NCBI RefSeq assembly: GCF_900538275.1
Contig: NZ_LR130778.1
Span: 2,042,001 to 2,106,000, forward strand
Length of the DNA: 64,000 nucleotides
Source of the DNA: Petrocella atlantisensis
Lineage (GTDB): Bacteria; Bacillota; Clostridia; Lachnospirales; Vallitaleaceae
Direction of reading: 5' to 3'
Shown piece after piece: positions 8,010-15,714 of this stretch (its first letter is position 1; each line of letters begins with the position of its first letter). The notes under the pieces are model-generated. The model was given only the letters and a program-made list of their open reading frames with translations. It was not told where the DNA came from and made no database searches. The translations under genes were made by a program, and so were the position numbers.

Positions 8010-8963
8010 ATGAAAAGTTGTTTGATATACATCGATCACAAAGAAATACAAAACTCCATAGATCTTTTAGAAGTAGCAAGACAGATATTTCAGGATGAAC
8101 CTTATGAAACAACAGGGGTTGAATTTGGAAATCATAATGTGACCCTTGTGGGAAGGTTTGATCACTTAATTCAGGTCCATCATCCTGAGATTAAATTATA
8201 TGATCAAGTGGCTGTGACGGATGTGATGGTTCAGATACAAGAGGCTAACGCATATGATTGTATCCTGATACCTGCAACTTATTATGGTCGCATCTTAGCA
8301 CCAAGAATGTCGATGCACTTAGGTGTTGGCTTAGTCGCTGATGTGACAGCTATTGGTCACTACAACAACGATCTTGAGATGATCCGTCCGGCATTTAGTG
8401 GTAGAATCATGGCAGGGATCGTATCAAGAAGTCAAAGTCCTATTATGATGAGCGTGCGACAAGGCGTTTTTCATTATGAAGGTCAAAATGATAAAGCTAC
8501 AAATATTATGAAGTACGTTCCGACCCATGTAAAAGATGGTGGTATTTCATGTTTATCTGTAAAAAAGAAAGAACAAATCTACGATATTAGAGAAAGTGAT
8601 GTCCTTGTTTCCGGTGGCGGTGGTGTTGTGAAAAGTTTTCATCAACTTGAAAAATTAGCTACAAAGCTAGGTGGACAAGTCTCAGCAAGTCGAAAAATCG
8701 TCGATCAAGGATTAGCGACAAGAAGTATCCAAGTAGGTCAATCAGGAAAAACAGTAAGTCCGAAACTGTACATTGCCCTTGGTATTTATGGATCGATACA
8801 ACATGTTGAAGGATTGAAAAATGTCCCAAACATGATTTCAGTTAACATCAACCGAGATGCCCCCATATGTAGCTTATCAGATATTGTGGTTGAAGGTGAT
8901 GCTATGGCGTTCATCGATGGATTGATGAAAAAAATTGAAGAAAATGAAGGTACTTTATCATAA
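8010..8963 (+). CDS. etfA: Electron transfer flavoprotein alpha subunit
   Basis: This 317-aa protein has an N-terminal EtfA domain ('ILIPATYYGRILAPRMS', about 90-106) and the C-terminal FAD domain: 'VLVSGGGGVVKS' (about 198-209), 'SASRKIVDQGLATRSIQVGQ' (about 230-249), 'PKLYIALGIYGSIQHVEG' and 'VNINRDAPICSLSDIVVEGD'. These are the residues that wrap the FAD. It starts one base after the etfB stop, so the two are translationally coupled. With EtfB it forms the soluble electron carrier for the neighbouring oxidase; downstream acceptors (ferredoxin, NAD or membrane dehydrogenase) are not encoded nearby. E. coli counterpart by context: YgcQ. Confidence 0.9.
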   Translation: MKSCLIYIDHKEIQNSIDLLEVARQIFQDEPYETTGVEFGNHNVTLVGRFDHLIQVHHPEIKLYDQVAVTDVMVQIQEANAYDCILIPATYYGRILAPRMSMHLGVGLVADVTAIGHYNNDLEMIRPAFSGRIMAGIVSRSQSPIMMSVRQGVFHYEGQNDKATNIMKYVPTHVKDGGISCLSVKKKEQIYDIRESDVLVSGGGGVVKSFHQLEKLATKLGGQVSASRKIVDQGLATRSIQVGQSGKTVSPKLYIALGIYGSIQHVEGLKNVPNMISVNINRDAPICSLSDIVVEGDAMAFIDGLMKKIEENEGTLS

Positions 8964-9011
8964 CTATAAGATTCCTTATTATAGAATAGGGACACATTGG
9001 GAGGCTGTAAA

Positions 9012-9791
9012 ATGAATATATCAGATTTTAATATGGATTTCTTTTCACTAAAAGGTAAAAATGCAATTGTAACAGGCGGTAATGGTGGTCTAGGACAAGC
9101 GTTCACAACAGCACTTGCAAAAGCGGGCGCAAATGTATTGGTACCAAGTCTTGCAGATGATGATGGATCAACGAAAGCGTTGGTTGAAGCTTGTGGCGTT
9201 GAATACAAATTCATGGAGGCAGATATTACTGGTGATGGTGAATGCAAAAGAATTGTTGAAGAATGTGTTAACACATGGGGTAGCATTGATATTCTAGTTA
9301 ACTGTGCAGGTATTAGTATCAATGTACAAGATGTGACACAATACACAAGAAAAGAATGGGATAAGATGATTGCCATTAATCTAACAGCTGCATTTGAAAT
9401 GATTCATGAATCATGTAAGTTCATGATCAAACAAGAAAGCGGAAAAGTCATTAATATAGCTTCTTTATACGCATTCCTTGGAGGACAATGGTCACCCGCT
9501 TATGCTGCAACAAAACATGGTATTGTAGGATTAACAAAATCCATGTGCGATGAGTTAGCGCAGTGGAACATCCAAGTCAATGCAATAGCGCCTGGATATT
9601 ATGCAACACCTTTAACAGAAATGACAAGAAAAGATGAGAAACGGAATGCAGAGATTCTAGCTCATATTCCGGCAAACAGATGGGGATACACAGCAGATCT
9701 TATGGGTGCGACAGTATTCTTAGCCAGTGCGGCTTCCAATTATGTTAATGGTGCAACGCTTACAGTAGATGGCGGCTACTTAATGCGATAA
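9012..9791 (+). CDS. Short-chain dehydrogenase/reductase, YgcW/KduD-like
   Basis: This 259-aa classical SDR has the NAD(P)-binding motif TGGNGGLG near residue 20, 'NCAG' around residue 97, a catalytic Ser in 'IASLYAF' and the active-site 'YAATK' (about residues 155-159), ending 'TVDGGYLMR'. An upstream in-frame TTG (8997) was rejected because GGGAGG at 8999-9004 is placed for the ATG at 9012. It probably interconverts a keto and hydroxyl group in the same pathway as the FAD oxidase. A sugar-acid or polyol substrate, as for KduD-like enzymes, is inference from the kinase neighbour. Confidence 0.87.
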   Translation: MNISDFNMDFFSLKGKNAIVTGGNGGLGQAFTTALAKAGANVLVPSLADDDGSTKALVEACGVEYKFMEADITGDGECKRIVEECVNTWGSIDILVNCAGISINVQDVTQYTRKEWDKMIAINLTAAFEMIHESCKFMIKQESGKVINIASLYAFLGGQWSPAYAATKHGIVGLTKSMCDELAQWNIQVNAIAPGYYATPLTEMTRKDEKRNAEILAHIPANRWGYTADLMGATVFLASAASNYVNGATLTVDGGYLMR

Positions 9792-9833
9792 AATCAACCC
9801 ATAGATAAAATCATATTTGTATAGGAGAAGGTT

Positions 9834-11267
9834 ATGACAGATAAGTATATTATTGCAATAGATGGTGGCACGCAAAGTACGAAAGTAGCTATATTTGATG
9901 TATTAGGCACAGAAGTTTGTTCTCACACAGTACAGCTTAGAGAGATAGAACTTAGTGAGAATGGTAGGGCTGAGCATCCGGATGATGATTTATGGGATAG
10001 TTTGAAGACGGCATGTCAAGAAATGTTTAAAAAGTTTCATGGCGACAAGAACAACATCATAGGGGTAGGTCTTGGATCTATAAGATGTTGTCGTGCCTTG
10101 ATTAAGGCAGATGGCAACTTGGCATCACCGGTTCAAAGTTGGATGGACCTTAGGTTATCAAGACCTTATGAACATGATAATGATGAAGTAATATACGTCA
10201 CAACAACGACTGGTTATTTAACACATAGGTTAACCGGAGAGACAAAGGATACCAGATCCAATTATGTTGGTCCATGGCCGATAGATCCCATAACATTAGA
10301 TTGGTTTGAAGATAAAGAAAAGTTTGATGCTTATACAACACCAAGAGAAATGCTTTTTGATTTAGTGGATCCTGCTGTCGTCATGGGAACCATCAATGAC
10401 TTTGCAAGTGATGCGACAGGTATCCCGGTTGGCATTCCGGTTGTTTCGACAGCGAATGATAAAGCGGTTGAAGGTCTAGGCGCAGGTCTTGTCAATGATG
10501 GTACCGTATTGGTATCACTTGGAACCTACATTACTTCCATGATGGTTGGTGAAGAGAACAACTTAAACAGTGTGAATTTTTGGAGCAATCCAGGCGCAAC
10601 TAAAGGCGAATTCTTATATGAAAGTAGCGGCATTCGAAGAGGTATGGCAACCGTAACTTGGATTAAAGATCTTTTGGGCAGTGATATTGTTAACGCAGCC
10701 AAAGACCAAGGGATTTCTCCTGAAGCATATTTGAATATATTAGCCAGTGATGTACCTGTAGGCTGTGATGGCCTATATACGGTACTGAATTGGTTGGCAC
10801 GTCCGAATCAGCTGCATGAACGTGGCATGATGATTGGATTCAACGGTACCCACAAAGGTCCCCATATGTTCCGGTCGGTACTGGAAGGTATTGCTTTTAC
10901 AATGAAGAACCATGCGCAAGCCATGTGTGATGAACGGGGTATTGAGTTATCCAGTATAGTCGTCAGTGGTGGCGGATCTAATGGTGAATTATTTATGCAA
11001 ATATTTGCAGACGTCTTTGGTGTTCCGGCACATAGGAACGTAGTGAATGGTTCGGCAAGTATGGGAGCAGCCATTTGCGCAGCCTTGGCCCTTGGAGTGT
11101 ATACAGATCGACAAGAAGCTATTGATCATATGATCAGGCGAAAAGATACTTTTATCCCAATAGAGAAAAATGTAGAACTTTACAGAAAAATTAATGAGCA
11201 AGTATATCAACACATAACGGCTCACACAGATGAATTATTGAAAAAGTCTTACGAAATATTTGGATAA
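9834..11267 (+). CDS. FGGY-family carbohydrate kinase, YgcE-like
   Basis: This 477-aa kinase opens with the ATP-binding phosphate-1 block 'IAIDGGTQSTKVAIFD', has 'SWMDLR' near residue 100, the catalytic-Asp region 'STANDKAVEGLGAGL' (about 202-216), 'VSLGTYIT', and the C-terminal 'VVSGGGSNGELFMQIFADVF' adenine loop. The stretch between 'SWMDLR' and 'GYLTHRLTG' is much shorter than in xylulose or glycerol kinases; I believe this is shared with the YgcE subgroup. It follows the SDR by 42 bp with a GGAG site. It should phosphorylate a sugar, polyol or sugar acid, giving the phosphate that the SIS regulator could sense. Confidence 0.86.
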   Translation: MTDKYIIAIDGGTQSTKVAIFDVLGTEVCSHTVQLREIELSENGRAEHPDDDLWDSLKTACQEMFKKFHGDKNNIIGVGLGSIRCCRALIKADGNLASPVQSWMDLRLSRPYEHDNDEVIYVTTTTGYLTHRLTGETKDTRSNYVGPWPIDPITLDWFEDKEKFDAYTTPREMLFDLVDPAVVMGTINDFASDATGIPVGIPVVSTANDKAVEGLGAGLVNDGTVLVSLGTYITSMMVGEENNLNSVNFWSNPGATKGEFLYESSGIRRGMATVTWIKDLLGSDIVNAAKDQGISPEAYLNILASDVPVGCDGLYTVLNWLARPNQLHERGMMIGFNGTHKGPHMFRSVLEGIAFTMKNHAQAMCDERGIELSSIVVSGGGSNGELFMQIFADVFGVPAHRNVVNGSASMGAAICAALALGVYTDRQEAIDHMIRRKDTFIPIEKNVELYRKINEQVYQHITAHTDELLKKSYEIFG

Positions 11268-11313
11268 ACGCATTGATATCTTAATGTATCCAATGAAGAA
11301 GATATAAAGCAAG

Positions 11314-11365
11314 TGAAATGACAATAGATGCTCAGTTGAAAATGGGTCACCTAATTGTCATTTCA
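11314..11365 (+). terminator. Hairpin after the kinase gene
   Basis: A perfect 12-bp stem (TGAAATGACAAT and its complement) with a 28-nt loop lies 46 bp after the kinase stop. The following bases are only moderately T-rich (TTGTATTCTT), so it may be a weak terminator or a processing hairpin separating the BCCT gene from the metabolic genes. Confidence 0.45.
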
Positions 11366-11420
11366 TTGTATTCTTAATCCTGTTAGCGGTATTACTTGAA
11401 AAGATAGGAGGTTTTTCGTT

Positions 11421-12983
11421 TTGGATCGTCATATTTCTGGTGCAACAGAGGGCAAAGTAAAACAAAAAATAAGACCATGGGTCTTCTTGCCTGCATTTAT
11501 ACTGCTCTTACTTACAATTATTTTGAATTTTACTAATTATGAAGCTTTTTTGACCATTACAGAAAAAGCTAAAAATTTCATGGTTATTGACATGGGCTGG
11601 ATATTTAGTATATCCGGTGTGTTGAGTGTTATCATCATTATCTTTGTTTACTTTTCACCATTAGGCGAAGTTCGCCTAGGAGGTCCGGATGCGGTGCCAC
11701 TACTAAAAAAATCAACATGGTTTGCGGTCACCTTATGTACCACCATTGCAGCCGGTATTTTGTTTTGGGGTACAGCTGAGCCTATCTGGCATTTGGCATA
11801 TCCACCGGAATCCTTAGGAATAGAGCCAATGTCAGCTCAGGCGGCTATTTTTGCTATGGAGACCATGTACTTACATTGGACGTTTATACCTTATGCTATT
11901 TATGCCGTTCCAACCATTGTGTTTGCCTTTGCTTATTACAATATGAAGCGTTCCTTTAGTGTTGGTTCCCAGATTAGTCCTTTAGTAACGGTAGGTTTAC
12001 AGAATAAATTCAACGGAATCATTGATGCTATTGTCTTATTCACAGTGGCTACGGGCATATCTGCATCCTTTGGTACAGCCGTTATGAACATGGGCGGTGG
12101 GATGAATGCGCTTTTTGGTGTGAACAATGATAAGTACTTATGGATTGTCATAACGATTATAGGTACCATCGCTTTTATTATATCATCAGGAACTGGCTTG
12201 ATGAAAGGGATTCGGATATTATCTGATGTAAATGTATATCTGTATTATGTTATTATTGCAGCGCTACTGATTCTTGGGCCGACCGTATACTTTTTCAGTA
12301 TCGGAACGGAAGCCTTTGGTGGATTCTTAGATAATATTTTCAGTAAAGCCTTGTTCACGGGTACCGCAGCAGGGGATACATGGGCTTCAGGTTGGACCAT
12401 GTTCTACTGGTCAAACTGGATGGCATGGGCGCCAGTCTCCGCGGTGTTTCTAGCCAGAATTGCCTATGGTTATAAAATCAAAGAAGTGGTCATGATGAAC
12501 TTCGTGGTACCAAGCATATTTAGTGTTGTTTGGATGACCATTCTCTCAGGTACAACCTTGAATTTTCAAATGACAGGTAGGGTGGATGTCTTAGCGGTTA
12601 TGAACGAACAAGGATCGGCCGCTGCCGCCTATGCGGTTCTAGGAGAGCTTCCTTTATCCGGCATCATTATAACGATTTATCTTATTGCCGTTTTAATATC
12701 ATTTATTACAGCGACAGACTCAACCACCAATGCCATGGCCAGTATATGTACCACAGGTATTCGTGAGGGTAGTCAAGAAGCACCTCTATTTATAAAAGTT
12801 GCTTGGGGTGTCATCGTTGGAACGGTTTCTTTGGTATTTATTGCTACGCTTGGCATAGATGGTATTAAGATGATGTCCTATCTAGGCGGTTTTCCAGCTC
12901 TCTTTTTAGGTCTTTTTAGCCTTGTTGCCTTACTTAGAATCATGCGTAAACCGGAGAAATTTGATACTTATGCAAAAGAATAA
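11421..12983 (+). CDS. BCCT family transporter (betaine/carnitine/choline type)
   Basis: This 520-aa protein has about 12 helices and the Trp-rich BCCT signature around residues 320-350 ('MFYWSNWMAWAPVSAVFLAR'), plus the unwound-helix motif 'TAVMNMGGGMNALFG' (about 215-229). It starts with TTG at 11421, 9 bp after AGGAGG. BCCT carriers import quaternary ammonium compounds using Na+ or H+, or exchange them. It is the last gene before a strong terminator and lies 153 bp after the kinase, with a hairpin between, so its link to the oxidase cluster is plausible but not certain. If linked, the substrate may contain a trimethylammonium group. Confidence 0.88.
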   Translation: MDRHISGATEGKVKQKIRPWVFLPAFILLLLTIILNFTNYEAFLTITEKAKNFMVIDMGWIFSISGVLSVIIIIFVYFSPLGEVRLGGPDAVPLLKKSTWFAVTLCTTIAAGILFWGTAEPIWHLAYPPESLGIEPMSAQAAIFAMETMYLHWTFIPYAIYAVPTIVFAFAYYNMKRSFSVGSQISPLVTVGLQNKFNGIIDAIVLFTVATGISASFGTAVMNMGGGMNALFGVNNDKYLWIVITIIGTIAFIISSGTGLMKGIRILSDVNVYLYYVIIAALLILGPTVYFFSIGTEAFGGFLDNIFSKALFTGTAAGDTWASGWTMFYWSNWMAWAPVSAVFLARIAYGYKIKEVVMMNFVVPSIFSVVWMTILSGTTLNFQMTGRVDVLAVMNEQGSAAAAYAVLGELPLSGIIITIYLIAVLISFITATDSTTNAMASICTTGIREGSQEAPLFIKVAWGVIVGTVSLVFIATLGIDGIKMMSYLGGFPALFLGLFSLVALLRIMRKPEKFDTYAKE

Positions 12984-13016
12984 AAAGTGCGTGCTTCTAC
13001 ACCGATGACATCTCAT

Positions 13017-13058
13017 AAAAACAGGTCCATCCTTAAAAAGGATTGAACCTGTTTTTAA
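13017..13058. terminator. Bidirectional terminator between BCCT and lipoprotein genes
   Basis: Arms AAAAACAGGT and ACCTGTTTTT with an inner ATCCTT/AAGGAT stem; T runs on both strands. It lies between two convergent genes. Confidence 0.8.
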
Positions 13059-13068
13059 AATGATCATA

Positions 13069-14568
13069 TTAAAAAATCTTAAGGCCATCTTCATACCCAA
13101 ACACTTCATAAGGGATTTCATAATAATCTGAGTAATAGCTATTATTTACCTTATGACGTGTCTCTACAGTAAGTTGAAGGAAGGTTTCGCTAATTCCAAA
13201 AGATAAGGTAGGGTCATCGTAATCCAATTCTATGCCCAGATGGTTATTGATAGCAGATTTATAGTCATAGCCATCGACAAAAATATCCGACAGCGTCATG
13301 ATACGACCAGATGGGTCCAGAACATCGTACATGGAAAGCGAACCGTCAACGCCTGGACCGTAAAAATAAACATAATAGCTGATATTGGCATAAGGACCGA
13401 CCTTAAGCAGGTAAGAATGTAAATTAGCCTGTTCTAAGGGTTGGTCTTTGTGACGATTTAGAACCAGAGCCTTATGCTCGTCAAAAGCAGTATCCATTAA
13501 AGACTTAACAGCATCTGTTGCATTTCTAGGATACGTATATTCAATGAAGAAATGTATGCCGTCTTCATCATATTCTTTTACTTGGTAGTCGGCCTGATTG
13601 GCCTCATAAGTGGTAATAAATCGCATAATCCCACCTTCTTCGACAAAAAGGTCTTCCTCATGATAGAACCTTTCGTTAATGGCAATATTACCAGGGCTAC
13701 TACCTAGGGGTATGGAAAAAGTGTGAGGATTAAAACCGATATTGAAGGCCGGTGTCTCATGATCTAGGATTAGAATAAGACTATCATAAGCCAGATAGAA
13801 TTTTTGAGTAGGTAAGAATCCTTTGAATGGCGCAACCAATTCTAAGCTAGACCCATAGAAATCATCAGCATCAGCCAGCAGTTGTTGCTTTTTAACCTCT
13901 TCCATGACGGCATCGTTTAGGACAACAAGACCATCCGTATCATTAGTGAAAACGTCTATAAGAAGCAGTTCATCTCCGGTATTCAGATCAAAATTCAAGG
14001 TATCATATAAGCTATAATAAGCAGGTGTCATACCGGGTTCTCCCATATACTCTGCTGAAAGTCTAAGAAGAATAGAAAGCACATGGTTGCTGTTATATTG
14101 ATGTGAGACCTCCAGATAATAAGACTGAAGTTCACCTTTAGCACTGGGATTGGTAGCATAACCTCTAAAAGGTGGCATCAAACCTTCTTCTATGTAGGGT
14201 AAATAAGACCGGTACATGTTATAGATGGCGGTATTAATCTTATCTTCAACATTTTTATCCTTTAGTCCTAAGATCTGAAAATAACTTTTGTGTTGAAGAT
14301 CAAGAGATTCTTCTTCTATATAATTAAACTCAAGGGGGTTATCTGTCACCGAGTAGACATGCGAATGTGCATTTATAACAGGACCAAGTGGTGATTGTCG
14401 TATCTCTGTAGATGCTTCTTCTTGGCTACTGACTAGATGGGTTTCATTTGGCTCCGGTGAAGCTTCAGTATTTGGCGTTGCATTTTCCATGCAACCGCTT
14501 AAGCCCCAAATAAGCATGAGAAGTATACCCAGTATAGTATATGTATATAATCTATTGTAACGGAACAT
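13069..14568 (-). CDS. Secreted lipoprotein with DUF3298-like domains
   Basis: This 499-aa protein starts 'MFRYNRLYTYTILGILLM' and has a lipobox ending in Cys26 ('GLSGC'), then a linker rich in E/P/S/T. The middle region has 'LNFDLNTGDELLLIDVF' followed by 'FYLAYDSLILIL', the order of a DUF3298/RsiV-type domain; a second copy-like region occurs near the C-terminus ('PSGRIMTLSDIFVDGYDY'). I chose the ATG at 14568 because AAAGGAG lies just upstream; ATGs at 14604-14598 have no such site. It overlaps the 3' end of the upstream binding-protein gene by 17 bp, so the two are an operon. Function unknown; probably an envelope protein. Confidence 0.7.
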   Translation of the reverse strand: MFRYNRLYTYTILGILLMLIWGLSGCMENATPNTEASPEPNETHLVSSQEEASTEIRQSPLGPVINAHSHVYSVTDNPLEFNYIEEESLDLQHKSYFQILGLKDKNVEDKINTAIYNMYRSYLPYIEEGLMPPFRGYATNPSAKGELQSYYLEVSHQYNSNHVLSILLRLSAEYMGEPGMTPAYYSLYDTLNFDLNTGDELLLIDVFTNDTDGLVVLNDAVMEEVKKQQLLADADDFYGSSLELVAPFKGFLPTQKFYLAYDSLILILDHETPAFNIGFNPHTFSIPLGSSPGNIAINERFYHEEDLFVEEGGIMRFITTYEANQADYQVKEYDEDGIHFFIEYTYPRNATDAVKSLMDTAFDEHKALVLNRHKDQPLEQANLHSYLLKVGPYANISYYVYFYGPGVDGSLSMYDVLDPSGRIMTLSDIFVDGYDYKSAINNHLGIELDYDDPTLSFGISETFLQLTVETRHKVNNSYYSDYYEIPYEVFGYEDGLKIF

Positions 14569-15484
14569 AACCGGTCTCCTTTGCCAGTATTTGCCCATCA
14601 TCACTAAGAAGCCATTCTATAACCTGCCTAGCCGGGCTATCTTCAGGTTCATCAGACCGGATGACAGCGTAATAGGCAGTACCTACCGGATATTCTTTAG
14701 AAGCGATGGTCTCAGGACTTGGATAAACACCATCCACTTTAAGTAAACGGACCTGATCATTGCCCCACATATCCACAACAAAATAATAGTAGGAGTATCC
14801 AAGGGCATCCGGTGCGCTTTCGTAGGCAGCAACGGCATCAATAAGGCCACTCATACCTGCAATAATCTGTTCGGAAGGTGGTTCCATAGGTAATTTATCC
14901 TTCATGACCAACTCAAGAAAACCGGTCTGGCTACCGGAATTTAGAGGACGTTGATAGGCAACAATCGGAAGGTCAGGACCACCCACCTCAGACCAGTTTG
15001 TGATTTCACCGGCATAGATGGATCGAATTTCTTCATAGGTTAGAGAATCTACTGGGTTATCTACATGGGCAAGAAAAACAAAAGCTTCACTCACAATAGG
15101 AATGACTTCAAGCGTCACATCCATTGAAGCAGCCAAATCCAGTTCTTCTTTCGAGGGACTCGTAACAAAAATCAAATCTGTATTTTTTTCAATGAGATTT
15201 ACATAAGCAGGATGGGTTTTGTTATGAAGAATATGAGGACGAACTTCATCAAGGCTCATACCCAAAAGTCTGGCAGCAAGAGCTTCTGACAAAGGTATGG
15301 TAACGGTGGAACCATCTACACGAGGATAGGTATCTAAATTAAAAGTGGGTGCCTTTGATTCACTAGAATCCTCAGGCTTAAGTGCAGTAGAGTTTGAGGA
15401 AGAACATGCAGATAAAGTAATTAATGACAATGTTAATAATATAACAAATGTGATTTGACCAAAAAGCTTTTTACGATTGTTCAT
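14552..15484 (-). CDS. PstS-like periplasmic-type binding lipoprotein
   Basis: This 310-aa protein has a lipoprotein signal with the Cys at residue 27 ('LITLSAC') and the 'YPRVDGSTVTIPLSEALAA' opening of PBP-like-2 (PstS-type) domains, plus 'YAGEITNWSEVGG' and 'SGSQTGFLE', which in PstS proteins contribute to oxyanion binding. The ATG at 15484 follows AAAGGAG; upstream in-frame ATGs were rejected. There are no pstCAB genes nearby; it is paired with a lipoprotein of unknown role. It may be a sensor or scavenger of phosphate or another anion rather than part of a full transporter. Confidence 0.75.
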   Translation of the reverse strand: MNNRKKLFGQITFVILLTLSLITLSACSSSNSTALKPEDSSESKAPTFNLDTYPRVDGSTVTIPLSEALAARLLGMSLDEVRPHILHNKTHPAYVNLIEKNTDLIFVTSPSKEELDLAASMDVTLEVIPIVSEAFVFLAHVDNPVDSLTYEEIRSIYAGEITNWSEVGGPDLPIVAYQRPLNSGSQTGFLELVMKDKLPMEPPSEQIIAGMSGLIDAVAAYESAPDALGYSYYYFVVDMWGNDQVRLLKVDGVYPSPETIASKEYPVGTAYYAVIRSDEPEDSPARQVIEWLLSDDGQILAKETGYVPLQ

Positions 15485-15650
15485 ATTAAATCTCTCCTTT
15501 ATATGGTTTTCATATGACTTTAACACCATGATAATCTCTATATAAGATGTTGTCGTTCCTCTATTTAGCTTACTAAAGGCAATGTAACTTGTAAAGTTAA
15601 ATAATGATGTCAAAAGTCTTACGTAATATTACGAACGAGGTTTTATAAGA

Positions 15651-15679
15651 TAGACAATCCAAGTATCAAATTGTATAAT
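15651..15679 (+). promoter_or_regulatory. Promoter of GGDEF/HD-GYP gene
   Basis: -35 TAGACA (15651-15656), 17-bp spacer, -10 TATAAT (15674-15679), 36 bp before the start codon at 15715. Confidence 0.6.
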
Positions 15680-15714
15680 GAAAATACTAAAATAAATACT
15701 TGGATGGAGGGGCC

